The position numbers and the translations under genes are program-made. Of a stretch of 43,690 nucleotides of DNA, positions 16,598 to 25,433 are shown piece after piece. Origin of the DNA: an uncultured Oscillospiraceae bacterium. Its GTDB lineage: Bacteria; Bacillota; Clostridia; Oscillospirales; Ruminococcaceae. Below the pieces are notes generated by a model that was not told the DNA's origin, searched no databases, and worked only from the letters and a program-made list of their open reading frames with translations. Each line of letters starts with the position of its first letter. Within the stretch, counting starts at the first letter, position 1. The DNA is taken from assembly GCA_934446355.1 (NCBI GenBank), contig CAKSEC010000019.1:1-43690 (forward strand), given 5' to 3'.

Positions 16598-17368
16598 TTG
16601 TATTATAACAAGGTCGAGATAAGCGGCGTAAATACCTCGCAGCTAAAGGTGCTGCGTGAAAGCGAGAAGATGGAACTTCTGCGCAAGGTGAAGTCAGGCG
16701 ATATGCAGGCAAGAGAGGAACTTATCAACGGGAATCTTCGTCTTGTCCTGAGCGTGATACAGCGTTTTGCCGGCAGGGGTGAGGGTCCTGACGACCTGTT
16801 TCAGGTGGGGTGCATAGGGCTTATCAAGGCTATTGACAATTTCGATATCACGCAGCCGGTGAAGTTCTCGACATACGCTGTTCCTATGATACAGGGCGAA
16901 CTTCGGCGTTACCTCAGGGACAATTCGCCCGTGCGTGTGAGCCGTTCAATGCGTGACCTTGCATATCGTGCAATGCAGGCTCGTGAGAAGCTTACCGCCG
17001 AGAAAGGCTCTGAGCCTGCAATTGAGGAGGTCGCAAAGGAGATAGGCGCAAAGCGCTCCGAGGTCGTTATCGCTCTGGAAGCCATCAGCGAGCCTATTTC
17101 CCTCTATGAGCCGGTATTCTCCGAGTCGGGCGACACGATATATGTCCTCGACCAGCTTGGCGACCATAACGACGACGAAAACTGGCTCGATGAGATATCC
17201 CTGAAAGAGGCAATACGCCAGCTTGGAAACCGTGAAAAGCATATACTAGATCTGCGCTTTTTCAGAGGTAAGACGCAGGTCGAGGTTGCAAAGGAAATAG
17301 GAATCAGTCAGGCGCAGGTCAGCCGTCTGGAAAAGGGAGCGCTGCAGAAGATAAAGAATCGAATTTGA
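16598..17368 (+). CDS. sigG: Sporulation sigma factor SigG
   Basis: A 256-residue sigma-70 family factor. The N-terminus NKVEISGVNTSQLKVL closely matches SigG, the forespore-specific late sigma factor, and separates it from SigF. Region 2 is visible as GPDDLFQVGCIGLIKAIDNF with FSTYAVPMIQGELRRYLRD, and the region 4 helix-turn-helix as KTQVEVAKEIGISQAQVSRL. The start is TTG 16598 after AGGGGTGAT. It is a single gene between a terminator and a shared terminator, without the spoIIGA-sigE genes found upstream in Bacillus. I see no clear vegetative promoter, as expected for a gene read by a sporulation sigma factor. Confidence 0.93.
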   Translation: MYYNKVEISGVNTSQLKVLRESEKMELLRKVKSGDMQAREELINGNLRLVLSVIQRFAGRGEGPDDLFQVGCIGLIKAIDNFDITQPVKFSTYAVPMIQGELRRYLRDNSPVRVSRSMRDLAYRAMQAREKLTAEKGSEPAIEEVAKEIGAKRSEVVIALEAISEPISLYEPVFSESGDTIYVLDQLGDHNDDENWLDEISLKEAIRQLGNREKHILDLRFFRGKTQVEVAKEIGISQAQVSRLEKGALQKIKNRI

Positions 17369-17394
17369 TTTGTGACTCTGATTTTTGAATATGA

Positions 17395-17429
17395 AAAAAG
17401 GCATTATCGACGGGCGATAATGCCTTTTT
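17395..17429. terminator. Bidirectional intrinsic terminator between sigG and guaA
   Basis: A 15-bp perfect stem: AAAAAGGCATTATCG (17395-17409) with CGATAATGCCTTTTT (17415-17429), loop ACGGG. It has T5 on both strands, so it ends both sigG and the minus-strand purine operon. Confidence 0.95.
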
Positions 17430-17434
17430 GGGGG

Positions 17435-18976
17435 TTATTCCCACTCAATAGTAGCCGGCGGCTTAGAAGTAATATCATAAACTATCCTATTGATATTCTT
17501 GACCTCGTTCACGATACGTACCGAAACCTTTTCCAGAACATCATAGGGAATACGTGAGAAGTCAGCGGTCATGAAGTCGCTGGTGGAAACGCCCCTCAGC
17601 GCAAGCGTGTAGTCGTAGGTCCTGTCGTCACCCATTACGCCGACGGAGCGCATATTTGTCAGCACTGCGAAGTACTGATTAATGCTGCGGTCAAGACCTG
17701 CGTTTGCTATCTCCTCACGGAAGATGGCGTCTGCGTCCTGCAGGGTAGCTACCTTTTCAGGGGTAATGTCGCCGATTATTCTTATTGCAAGACCGGGGCC
17801 GGGGAACGGCTGACGCCATACCAGCTTTTCGTCAAGACCAAGCGTGATTCCGAGCTTGCGGACCTCGTCCTTGAACAGCAGGCGCAGCGGCTCGATTATC
17901 TCCTTGAAATCAACGTAATCAGGCAGACCGCCCACGTTGTGGTGGCTCTTGATGACTGCTGCGTCGCCCAGACCGGATTCTATCACGTCAGGGTAGATGG
18001 TGCCCTGCACGAGGTAGTCCACCCTGCCTATCTTCTTTGCTTCTTCCTCAAATACACGGATAAATTCTTCGCCGATTATCTTGCGCTTGCGCTCAGGCTC
18101 GGTTATTCCGGCAAGCTTGCTGAGGAAGCGCTCGCCTGCGTTTACACGAACGAAATTAACGCCGCTGTCTGCGAATGCAGCCTCAACCTCGTCGCCCTCG
18201 TTCTTTCTCATCAGACCGTGGTCAACGAATATGCAGGTAAGCTGGCTGCCGATAGCCTTTGCAAGAAGCTTGCAGGCAACGGAACTGTCCACGCCGCCCG
18301 AAAGAGCCAGCAGAGCCTTTCCGTCGCCGACCTTTGCACGGATATCACGTATAGCGGTTTCTGCGTAGCTGTCCATTGTCCAGTCGCCGCTGCAGCCGCA
18401 TATCTTATACAGGAAGTTGCCGAGCATATCGAAGCCCCTTGCGGTGTGATTTACCTCAGGGTGGAACTGCACGCCGTACAGCTTTCTGTTATCGTCTGCC
18501 ATTGCGCCGAACGGGCACTTTATGCTGTGTCCTATCGACTTAAAGCCGTCAGGCACACGTGTGATATAGTCGTTGTGGCTCATCCACACGATAGTGTTCT
18601 GCTCAATGCCGTCAAACAGCGGGGAAGTGGTGTCCACCTCGCATTCGGTCCTGCCGTATTCAGACAGTGAAGCGTCGTGCGCCGGACCAATCTCGCCGTC
18701 AAGAGCATACACCATGAACTGAGCGCCGTAGCATATGCCAAGTATCGGAATGCCAAGCTCAAATATCTCCCTTGGCATACGGGGGGATTCATCAAGATAT
18801 ACGCTGTTCGGTCCGCCGGTGAAAATAATGCCCTTAGGGTTCAGAGCCTTTATTTCCTCAACAGGCGTCTTGTAGGACTTGACCTCGCAGTATATCTTAT
18901 GTTCCCTGACGCGGCGTGCGATAAGCTGATTGTACTGACCGCCGAAGTCAAGGACAAGAACTAATTCGTGGGACAT
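17435..18976 (-). CDS. guaA: GMP synthase (glutamine-hydrolysing)
   Basis: Converts XMP, glutamine and ATP to GMP. The 513 residues are full length. The class I glutamine amidotransferase domain has the nucleophile in GICYGAQ and the His-Glu pair in GVQFHPEVNHT. The ATP pyrophosphatase P-loop is ALSGGVDSSV near residue 225. The C-terminal dimerisation domain ends with the usual KPPATIEWE. The start ATG follows AGGAGGTAATC. It is the last gene of the minus-strand purine operon, 16 bases after the AICAR formyltransferase. guaB is not in the window. Confidence 0.97.
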   Translation of the reverse strand: MSHELVLVLDFGGQYNQLIARRVREHKIYCEVKSYKTPVEEIKALNPKGIIFTGGPNSVYLDESPRMPREIFELGIPILGICYGAQFMVYALDGEIGPAHDASLSEYGRTECEVDTTSPLFDGIEQNTIVWMSHNDYITRVPDGFKSIGHSIKCPFGAMADDNRKLYGVQFHPEVNHTARGFDMLGNFLYKICGCSGDWTMDSYAETAIRDIRAKVGDGKALLALSGGVDSSVACKLLAKAIGSQLTCIFVDHGLMRKNEGDEVEAAFADSGVNFVRVNAGERFLSKLAGITEPERKRKIIGEEFIRVFEEEAKKIGRVDYLVQGTIYPDVIESGLGDAAVIKSHHNVGGLPDYVDFKEIIEPLRLLFKDEVRKLGITLGLDEKLVWRQPFPGPGLAIRIIGDITPEKVATLQDADAIFREEIANAGLDRSINQYFAVLTNMRSVGVMGDDRTYDYTLALRGVSTSDFMTADFSRIPYDVLEKVSVRIVNEVKNINRIVYDITSKPPATIEWE

Positions 18977-18992
18977 GATTACCTCCTGAAAA

Positions 18993-20171
18993 TCAATGAT
19001 GGAACAGACGGATCCCTGTGAACGCCATCGTTATGCCGTACTTATTGCATACCTCGATAACATTGTCGTCACGTATGGAGCCGCCCGGCTGCGCTATGTA
19101 CTGAACGCCGCTCTTATGCGCACGCTCGATGTTGTCGCCGAACGGGAAGAATGCGTCAGAGCCGAGCGAAACGCCCTTCATCGTATCAAGCCAAGCACGC
19201 TTTTCCTCACGTGTGAATACTGCGGGCTTTACCTTGAAGAACTTCTGCCATTCGCCCTCAGCCAGTACGTCCATATAGTCCTCGCCGATGTATAGGTCGA
19301 TGGTGTTGTCACGGTCGGCACGGCGGATATCGTCAACGAACTGCAGACCCATTACCTGCGGCGACTGTCTGAGATACCAGTTGTCAGCCTTTGTGCCGGC
19401 AAGACGTGTGCAGTGAATTCTGGACTGCTGACCTGCGCCTATACCTATTGCCTGACCGCCGCACGCATATGCAACGGAATTTGACTGTGTATATTTCAGC
19501 GTAATAAGTGCGATTGCAAGGTCGTGCTTTGCGCTTTCAGGCAGCACCTTAGATTCAGTGGGGATATTTGCGAACAGCTCGTCGTTGATGACAAGTTCGT
19601 TTCTGCCCTGCTCAAAGGTAATGCCGTAGACCTGCTTGCGCTCTATCTTTTCGGGAACATAGTTCGGGTCGATCTTGATTATGTTGTATGTGCCCTTTCT
19701 CTTGGATTTGAGTATCTCCAGTGCGTCAGGGTCATAGCCGGGGGCGATAACGCCGTCAGATACCTCACGCTGGATTATTCTTGCGGTAGAAGCGTCGCAT
19801 ACGTCGGACAGTGCGATGAAATCGCCGTAGCTGCTCATGCGGTCTGCGCCTCTTGCCCTTGCATATGCGCAGGCGAGCGGGGACAGTTCGCCGAGGTCGT
19901 CCACCCAGTATATCTTTGCGAGCGTTTCGGTCAGGGGAAGTCCTATTGCTGCGCCGGCAGGGGAAACGTGCTTGAAGCTTGTCGCAGCAGGGTAGCCTGT
20001 CGCAGCTTTGAGTTCCTTTACAAGCTGCCAGCCGTTGAATGCGTCCATGAAATTGATGTAGCCCGGTCTGCCGTTCAGCACCTCGATAGGCAGGTCTGCG
20101 CCGTTCGCCATGAATATTCTAGAGGGCTTCTGATTCGGGTTACAGCCGTATTTGAGTTCCAGTTCGTTCAT
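18993..20171 (-). CDS. AICAR formyltransferase, stand-alone (no IMP cyclohydrolase domain)
   Basis: Transfers a formyl group from 10-formyltetrahydrofolate to AICAR to give FAICAR, the ninth step of de novo purine synthesis. At 392 residues it covers only the transformylase half of bifunctional PurH (about 510-590 residues). The catalytic Lys-His pair is seen in TSFKHVSPAGAA near residues 66-67, and SNSVAYACGGQAIGIGAGQQ and SDAFFPFGDNIERAHKSGV are conserved. The start ATG follows AAAAAGGAG. The adjacent upstream gene encodes a PurO-type IMP cyclohydrolase, which supplies the missing activity. Confidence 0.93.
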   Translation of the reverse strand: MNELELKYGCNPNQKPSRIFMANGADLPIEVLNGRPGYINFMDAFNGWQLVKELKAATGYPAATSFKHVSPAGAAIGLPLTETLAKIYWVDDLGELSPLACAYARARGADRMSSYGDFIALSDVCDASTARIIQREVSDGVIAPGYDPDALEILKSKRKGTYNIIKIDPNYVPEKIERKQVYGITFEQGRNELVINDELFANIPTESKVLPESAKHDLAIALITLKYTQSNSVAYACGGQAIGIGAGQQSRIHCTRLAGTKADNWYLRQSPQVMGLQFVDDIRRADRDNTIDLYIGEDYMDVLAEGEWQKFFKVKPAVFTREEKRAWLDTMKGVSLGSDAFFPFGDNIERAHKSGVQYIAQPGGSIRDDNVIEVCNKYGITMAFTGIRLFHH

Positions 20172-20183
20172 AATTGCTCCTTT

Positions 20184-20918
20184 TTACACGTTCTTGTTTA
20201 CTATTCTGCTTTCGTATTTGCCGGTTTCTATGTCGATATATCTTGTGAAAAGCGACACCTTATTATCCGTGTTGAGATTCTTCCAGAGGAAGTCGGTGAA
20301 GCTGTCGATATCCATATCGGGAATGATCACGTTCTTAGGCTCGCCCTCGAAACTCGGCAGCCTGCGCACGCCGTTCTGCTCTATCTCGTCGCCTGCGTAG
20401 GTGTGTATAAAGCTGCCCTTGCCAGCGAGCGGCGAACTGTACGCGTAGGTATATCTGCGGCAGGAACTTCCGTCGCCGTCAGCGGATTTGAGGATAGACA
20501 TAGCATAGTTCACAGAGCCGTTTTCATGGTGGATTATACCGGAAATGCGGGGCGTGAAGTTGGGCTTGTCGTCCTCAAATTCACGGGTGCGCAGCGACTG
20601 CTCAAAGGTCATCTGCTTGTCCATAAGTTCATAGATGGTGTCGGTCTGGTCGCCGTTTGTGACGATAGTCTTGTTGCCGAGCACACGCACCGGTGCGTAG
20701 ATTATCAGGTGCGGGTCTACCATTTTCGAGGGGTCGAAAGCCTGCGTGCGGATACCCTCGCCGTCCTCAACGAACACACGGTTGCGGCTGTTTTCGCTTC
20801 TGCCCATGATGAAATAAGCAGTGACAGCCTTCTTTCCGTCGGGTGATACTCCGATGATTATTCCTCTGCCGTGATAGGCGAGGGAATTAAGTTCCTTGTC
20901 AAGTGCAATATAATCCAT
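20184..20918 (-). CDS. purO: IMP cyclohydrolase, PurO (archaeal) type
   Basis: Closes the ring of FAICAR to give IMP. The 244-residue protein lacks the PurH cyclohydrolase fold and instead matches the PurO family first known from archaea: GRGIIIGVSPDGKKAVTAYF, MGRSENSRNRVF and a PRISGIIHHENG-like segment. The start ATG follows ACAGGAGGACGAC. It lies 12 bases before the AICAR formyltransferase gene, so the two enzymes replace a single bifunctional PurH. The call rests on motif memory and context; both agree. Confidence 0.9.
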   Translation of the reverse strand: MDYIALDKELNSLAYHGRGIIIGVSPDGKKAVTAYFIMGRSENSRNRVFVEDGEGIRTQAFDPSKMVDPHLIIYAPVRVLGNKTIVTNGDQTDTIYELMDKQMTFEQSLRTREFEDDKPNFTPRISGIIHHENGSVNYAMSILKSADGDGSSCRRYTYAYSSPLAGKGSFIHTYAGDEIEQNGVRRLPSFEGEPKNVIIPDMDIDSFTDFLWKNLNTDNKVSLFTRYIDIETGKYESRIVNKNV

Positions 20919-20937
20919 GTCGTCCTCCTGTATATCG

Positions 20938-20956
20938 TACCGAGTGCCGCTCGGTA
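20938..20956 (-). other. Intercistronic stem-loop
   Basis: TACCGAG (20938-20944) pairs with CTCGGTA (20950-20956) between the methyltransferase and purO. No T-tract follows on the minus strand, so it probably affects mRNA processing or partial termination. Confidence 0.4.
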
Positions 20957-20959
20957 TAT

Positions 20960-21703
20960 TTAGAATCTGCCTGTGTAGCAGGTGGTCGTGTAGCTTACCG
21001 TGACCTTGCCGTATTTGTGATGCTTATCGAACAGCGACCGAAGCTCAGCCACAAAATCGTTGAAGCACTCGTCTGTGTCTTTCGGCGAGTGGGAGCGTGA
21101 TAAAGCGTCGCCGATGAACATTTCACGTGTCATGAGAAATGGTGTTTCCATCTTGAAAACATCTACCGCCGAGAAAAAATCGTTGCGCAGGAATTTGTCG
21201 CCATCTGCGGCAGAGGGACCCATACGCCCGCCCCTTTCGGCAAATTCAGGGCTGTATTTCATGAATAGCTTTGTACGTTCCTCGGTGATGTCGCCCTGAT
21301 ATCTTGAATTGAATATCACAGCGACCCTGCCGTCCGGCGTAAGCAGCCGTTTGCATTCCTCACGGAATTTTTCTGGGTCGAACCAGTGGAAAGCCTGCGC
21401 AGTGGTTATCAGCCCGAAGCTGTGGGCGGGAAGTCCGGTGTCCTCGGCGGAAGCGGTGACTATCTCAGCCTTGCCGCCGACGCAGTGCAGAAGTTCCCGA
21501 CACATATCGGCGTTCGGCTCGACTGCCGTCACGCTCCACGGCTTTGTGAGAAGCTTTTCGGTGAATTTGCCCGTACCTGCGCCGATATCAGCGACCCTTT
21601 CAGCGTGCGTCGTTTCATACAGACGGTCGACCACCACGGCAGGGTAGGAGGGGCGGTATTTCGCATAATATTGCGCCTTTCCGGTAAATCTGTTTTCGTT
21701 CAT
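20960..21703 (-). CDS. Class I SAM-dependent methyltransferase
   Basis: A 247-residue protein with a Rossmann methyltransferase fold. Motif I is ERVADIGAGTGKFTEKLL at about 38-55, followed by VEPNADMC (acidic ribose-binding residue) and ITTAQAFHWFDPEKF. It belongs to the broad Methyltransf_11/25 group; the C-terminal half varies and does not reveal the substrate. It sits inside the purine operon between purN and purO. Whether it serves one-carbon or purine metabolism or is only co-expressed is unknown. Confidence 0.85.
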   Translation of the reverse strand: MNENRFTGKAQYYAKYRPSYPAVVVDRLYETTHAERVADIGAGTGKFTEKLLTKPWSVTAVEPNADMCRELLHCVGGKAEIVTASAEDTGLPAHSFGLITTAQAFHWFDPEKFREECKRLLTPDGRVAVIFNSRYQGDITEERTKLFMKYSPEFAERGGRMGPSAADGDKFLRNDFFSAVDVFKMETPFLMTREMFIGDALSRSHSPKDTDECFNDFVAELRSLFDKHHKYGKVTVSYTTTCYTGRF

Positions 21704-21725
21704 GTCACATTCCCTTGCTGGATAC

Positions 21726-22349
21726 TTATAATATCTCGGTCACGCCGTTCCTTACGATTATCCTGTCCTCGCAGAAAAGCGATACTGCCTGCGGGAGAAG
21801 CTTCCATTCAGCCTGCTCCATGATACGCTTCTGCAGTATTTCCGGAGTGTCGCCGGTCTTTACCTCGACCGCTTTCTGCAGGATAATGGGACCTGCGTCG
21901 CAGTCGGCGGTGACGAAATGCACCGTTGCGCCGGATACCTTTACGCCCTTTGCCAGAGCCGCTTCGTGAACGTGCAGCCCGTAGAATCCCTTTCCGCAGA
22001 ACGAGGGGATAAGCGCAGGGTGAATGTTTATCATCTTGTTCGGAAATGCGTCGCACACCTGCTCGTCAAGGATAGTCATGAACCCTGCGTATACCACAAG
22101 GTCAGCCTGTTCCTCCACAAGTGCGTCACGCATTGCCTTGCTGTAGCTTTTCACATCGGGGTAGTCACGGCGCACCAGCGTGCGTGTCTTTATCCCGTTA
22201 TTTGCGGCACGCTCCAGTGCGTATGCGTCAGGCTTGCTCGCAATGACGCAGGTTATCCTGCCGCCGTGTATCTCCCCGCGCTTTTCAGCGTCAATAAGTG
22301 CCTGCAGATTAGTGCCGCCGCCGGACACCAGCACAACAATGTTCTTCAT
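21726..22349 (-). CDS. purN: Phosphoribosylglycinamide formyltransferase
   Basis: Transfers formyl from 10-formyltetrahydrofolate to GAR. The 207-residue length is typical. The N-terminus VLVSGGGTNLQALIDA is the phosphate-binding loop, and the catalytic region INIHPALIPSFCGKGFYGLH carries the conserved Asn and His, with the conserved Asp in HFVTADCDAGPIILQ. The start ATG follows GGCGGAGGTATTT. It is in the purine operon downstream of a small unknown gene. Confidence 0.95.
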   Translation of the reverse strand: MKNIVVLVSGGGTNLQALIDAEKRGEIHGGRITCVIASKPDAYALERAANNGIKTRTLVRRDYPDVKSYSKAMRDALVEEQADLVVYAGFMTILDEQVCDAFPNKMINIHPALIPSFCGKGFYGLHVHEAALAKGVKVSGATVHFVTADCDAGPIILQKAVEVKTGDTPEILQKRIMEQAEWKLLPQAVSLFCEDRIIVRNGVTEIL

Positions 22350-22366
22350 AAATACCTCCGCCGCCC

Positions 22367-22912
22367 TTATGCGAGCGATATTTCTATGCAGCTATAGCCG
22401 CCGTCCTCCGGATTATCTCCGGCGAAAGGGTCGGCGTATTCAGCCGTTATCAAGTAGTCCCCGACACGCAGCTCACGCAGTACCTCGCAGTCCTCGCCCA
22501 ATGCTATCACCTGCTGCCACGGTCTGCCGCATATCGTGAGAGTACCGCTGAACAGCTTTTCAGGATCATGCTTCAGGTGCAGGTCGCCGTTATTTGACAT
22601 CTTGAATCCGAAGCAGTGTACCACCTTGCCGTTGAGCGTGTAGCAGTAAATGCCGATATCGTCCCACGTGTAATTCACACGGTTGGTCACCATTCCGTTC
22701 CCGTGGACTCCCTCAAGGAACTCACGGTTCTCCGCAGAGGTCTTGTATTTCTCGCTGCGGGGGTTACCAAGAAGCTTCACGGCTGCGTCAAGATGTACCA
22801 GTACATCAAGCTTCATGCCGTTTATGGTCATTCCGTTTTCTGAAAAATCCACTGAGCACTGCTCCGCCGGAAACGGAGCAGTGCCGGATCTCTTTTTGAA
22901 TATTCCGAACAT
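22367..22912 (-). CDS. Conserved hypothetical protein in the purine operon
   Basis: A 181-residue protein with no signal peptide or membrane segment. The central motif YTWDDIGIYCYTLNGKVVHCF and the N-terminal MTINGMKLDVLVHLDAAVKLLG resemble a small DUF family of beta-rich cytosolic proteins, which I cannot name with certainty. Its ATG (22910-22912) overlaps the purM stop as TAATG, so translation is coupled to purM. No role in purine synthesis is known to me. Confidence 0.75.
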   Translation of the reverse strand: MFGIFKKRSGTAPFPAEQCSVDFSENGMTINGMKLDVLVHLDAAVKLLGNPRSEKYKTSAENREFLEGVHGNGMVTNRVNYTWDDIGIYCYTLNGKVVHCFGFKMSNNGDLHLKHDPEKLFSGTLTICGRPWQQVIALGEDCEVLRELRVGDYLITAEYADPFAGDNPEDGGYSCIEISLA

Positions 22913-23946
22913 TATTCTATGATAACGCCCTCGCTGCTTGCTACAGTTTCGCCGATGATGAATGCGTTTTCGCCGTCAGCCTTGAGTATCTCAACGGTCT
23001 TTTCAGCGTCAGCCTTGTCTACGACCAGCATCATGCCGATACCCATGTTGAAGGTGTTGTACATATCGTGCTCGGAGATATTGCCGGTCTTTTGCAGCAG
23101 CCCGAATATTGCAGGCACCTTGTAGCTGTCCTTGCTTATCTTTGCTGCAACGCCGTCGGGCAGCGCACGGGGGATATTCTCATAGAAGCCGCCGCCGGTG
23201 ATGTGGCTGATGGACTTGACGTTCACCTTTGAGATAACGTCGAGCACCGGCTTTACATATATCCTTGTGGGTGCGAGGAGAGCCTCGCCCAGTGAGGTGC
23301 CAAGTTCAGGATAGAACGTCTTGAGGTTCTGCTCGTTGACGTTGAACACCTTTCTTACCAGCGAGAAGCCGTTGGAATGCACGCCGCTGGAGGCAATACC
23401 AACGATTGCGTCGCCGGGCTTCACGGTCGAGGGGTCGAGGATCTTTGACCTGTCAACGATACCGGTGCTGTAGCCTGCGATGTCGTATTCGTCCTCTGCC
23501 ATCATGCCGGGGTGCTCTGCGGTTTCGCCGCCCACAAGTGCGCAGCCTGCCATAACGCAGCCGTCAGCCACGCCCTTGACTATCTCTGCGACCTTTTCAG
23601 GAACTACCTTGCCGATAGCGATGTAATCAAGGAAGAACAGCGGCTTTGCTCCGCAGCAGATGATGTCGTTCACGCACATTGCAACGGCGTCAATGCCAAT
23701 GGTGTCGTGCTTGTCCAGCAGCATTGCAAGCTTTAGCTTAGTGCCTACGCCATCAGTGCCGCTTACCAGTACCGGATCGCTGATCCCGGTGAGATCGGGT
23801 GCAAACAGTCCGCCGAAGCCGCCTATTCCGGAAATGCAGCCGGGGGTGTTCGTCCTTGCAACGTGCTCCTTCATCAGGCGCACGGATTCATAGCCGGCGG
23901 TTACGTCTACGCCTGCTTCCTTGTAGCTTTCGCTGAAACTTTTCAT
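22912..23946 (-). CDS. purM: Phosphoribosylformylglycinamidine cyclo-ligase (AIR synthetase)
   Basis: Converts FGAM and ATP to AIR. The 344 residues are full length. Conserved elements are the N-terminal SYKEAGVDVTAGYE, the ATP/phosphate-binding GTDGVGTKLKLA near residue 64, GGETAEHPGM and SSGVHSNGFSLVRK. The start ATG follows AGAAAGGGC. It lies about 55 bases downstream of purF and is coupled at its end to the next gene by TAATG. Confidence 0.96.
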   Translation of the reverse strand: MKSFSESYKEAGVDVTAGYESVRLMKEHVARTNTPGCISGIGGFGGLFAPDLTGISDPVLVSGTDGVGTKLKLAMLLDKHDTIGIDAVAMCVNDIICCGAKPLFFLDYIAIGKVVPEKVAEIVKGVADGCVMAGCALVGGETAEHPGMMAEDEYDIAGYSTGIVDRSKILDPSTVKPGDAIVGIASSGVHSNGFSLVRKVFNVNEQNLKTFYPELGTSLGEALLAPTRIYVKPVLDVISKVNVKSISHITGGGFYENIPRALPDGVAAKISKDSYKVPAIFGLLQKTGNISEHDMYNTFNMGIGMMLVVDKADAEKTVEILKADGENAFIIGETVASSEGVIIE

Positions 23947-24002
23947 TTTTCTGCCCTTTCTCTAAGGCTGAATAAGCAGCAGCCTTAATCTATGTCAAGA
24001 TG

Positions 24003-25427
24003 TCATTCGTCGAACTTCATCTCGAACTTATCCTTTGGTATCTCTTTCGGTACATCTATCGGGTAATTACCGGTAAAGCAGCCCGTGCAGAAGCCGCAGC
24101 CCGCATTCTCGGCGATCTTTACCACGCTGTCAGTGCTGAGGAAGCCGAGCGAATCCACGCCAATTATTTTAGCGATCTCCTCGACTGAATGCTTGTTTGC
24201 GATAAGGTTCTCCTTGCTGTCGATGTCAGTTCCGAAGAAGCACTCGCTGACGAACGGCGGGGAGGAGATACGCATATGTATCTCGGTAGCACCCGCATGG
24301 CGCAGCAGCTTTACCACCTTTGCGGAGGTCGTGCCCCTGACGATACTGTCGTCGATGAGTACCACACGCTTGCCCTTGACGGTTTCTGACACCGCATTCA
24401 GCTTTATCTTGACGGAGTTTTCGCGCATACCCTGAGTCGGCTGGATAAACGTCCTGCCGATGTAGCGGTTCTTCACGAAGCCCACTCCGTAGGGGATACC
24501 GCTCTGCTGAGCGAAGCCCAGCGCAGCGTCAAGTCCGCTGTCGGGGCAGCCTATGACTACGTCCGCCTGCACGGGGTGCTCCAGTGCGAGGTAATGACCG
24601 GCACGTACCCTTGCCCTGTGTACGCTTGCGCCCTCAATAACTGAATCGGGGCGTGCGAAGTATATGAACTCAAACACGCACAGCGAACTTTTCTGACCGC
24701 AGTGGGTCTTTATGCTCTTCACGCCGCTGTCGTCGATAACGATTATTTCGCCCGGTTCGATGTCACGAACGAATTCTGCGCCAATGCTGTCCAGCGCGCA
24801 GGTCTCCGAAGCGGTGACGTATCCGGCGTTGTCCGGCAGTCTGCCCAGACACAGCGGTCTGAAGCCCTGCGGGTCACGTGCTGCTATGAGTTTTTTCGGC
24901 GACATTATCACAAGTGAATATGCGCCCTTTATCTTATACATTGCCTGTTCCACCGCTTCCTGAATAGAACCGGTGCAAAGGCGTGCCTCGGTAACTGCGT
25001 AGGAAATGACCTCAGTGTCGCTCGTGCTGTGGAATATTGCGCCTTTAAGTTCATATTCACGGCGCAGGTCGAGCGCATTTATTAGGTTTCCGTTGTGGGC
25101 TATCGCAAGCGCACCCTTTACATGGCGGACAGTCATGGGCTGGCAGTTTGCCGTGTTCACGTTGCCAGTGGTGGAGTAACGCACGTGACCTACCGCAATT
25201 TTGCCCTGACCGAATTCTGACAGCACCCGTTCCGTGAACACCTCGTTTACAAGCCCAAGACCCTTGTGAGTCTTGAAAACTCCCCGGTCGTTCAGGACAA
25301 TGCCGCAGCTTTCCTGACCTCTGTGCTGAAGCGCGTACAGCCCGAAATAGGCGGAGTGCGCCACATCGGACGGCGTATTGCAGTATATGCCGAATACACC
25401 GCATTCCTCGTGGATATTACCTGACAA
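24003..25427 (-). CDS. purF: Amidophosphoribosyltransferase
   Basis: Catalyses the first committed step, PRPP plus glutamine to phosphoribosylamine. The 474 residues match Bacillus-type PurF. The catalytic Cys is Cys9 in HEECGVFGIYC, exposed after removal of a short propeptide. The PRPP-binding motif is VVLIDDSIVRGTTSAK, and several C-terminal cysteines (ENAGCGFCTGCF) match the Fe-S-ligand positions of that enzyme type. The start is TTG 25427, with AAAGGAATG inside the end of the upstream paralog six bases earlier. It is the intact, catalytic member of a tandem pair. Confidence 0.96.
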   Translation of the reverse strand: MSGNIHEECGVFGIYCNTPSDVAHSAYFGLYALQHRGQESCGIVLNDRGVFKTHKGLGLVNEVFTERVLSEFGQGKIAVGHVRYSTTGNVNTANCQPMTVRHVKGALAIAHNGNLINALDLRREYELKGAIFHSTSDTEVISYAVTEARLCTGSIQEAVEQAMYKIKGAYSLVIMSPKKLIAARDPQGFRPLCLGRLPDNAGYVTASETCALDSIGAEFVRDIEPGEIIVIDDSGVKSIKTHCGQKSSLCVFEFIYFARPDSVIEGASVHRARVRAGHYLALEHPVQADVVIGCPDSGLDAALGFAQQSGIPYGVGFVKNRYIGRTFIQPTQGMRENSVKIKLNAVSETVKGKRVVLIDDSIVRGTTSAKVVKLLRHAGATEIHMRISSPPFVSECFFGTDIDSKENLIANKHSVEEIAKIIGVDSLGFLSTDSVVKIAENAGCGFCTGCFTGNYPIDVPKEIPKDKFEMKFDE

Positions 25428-25433
25428 AGTATA

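Noticed and set aside
19524..20846. A 440-codon open frame on the plus strand over the AICAR formyltransferase and purO genes
   Set aside because: It is antisense to two clearly conserved genes, has Cys/Val-rich composition typical of a shadow frame and no ribosome binding site.
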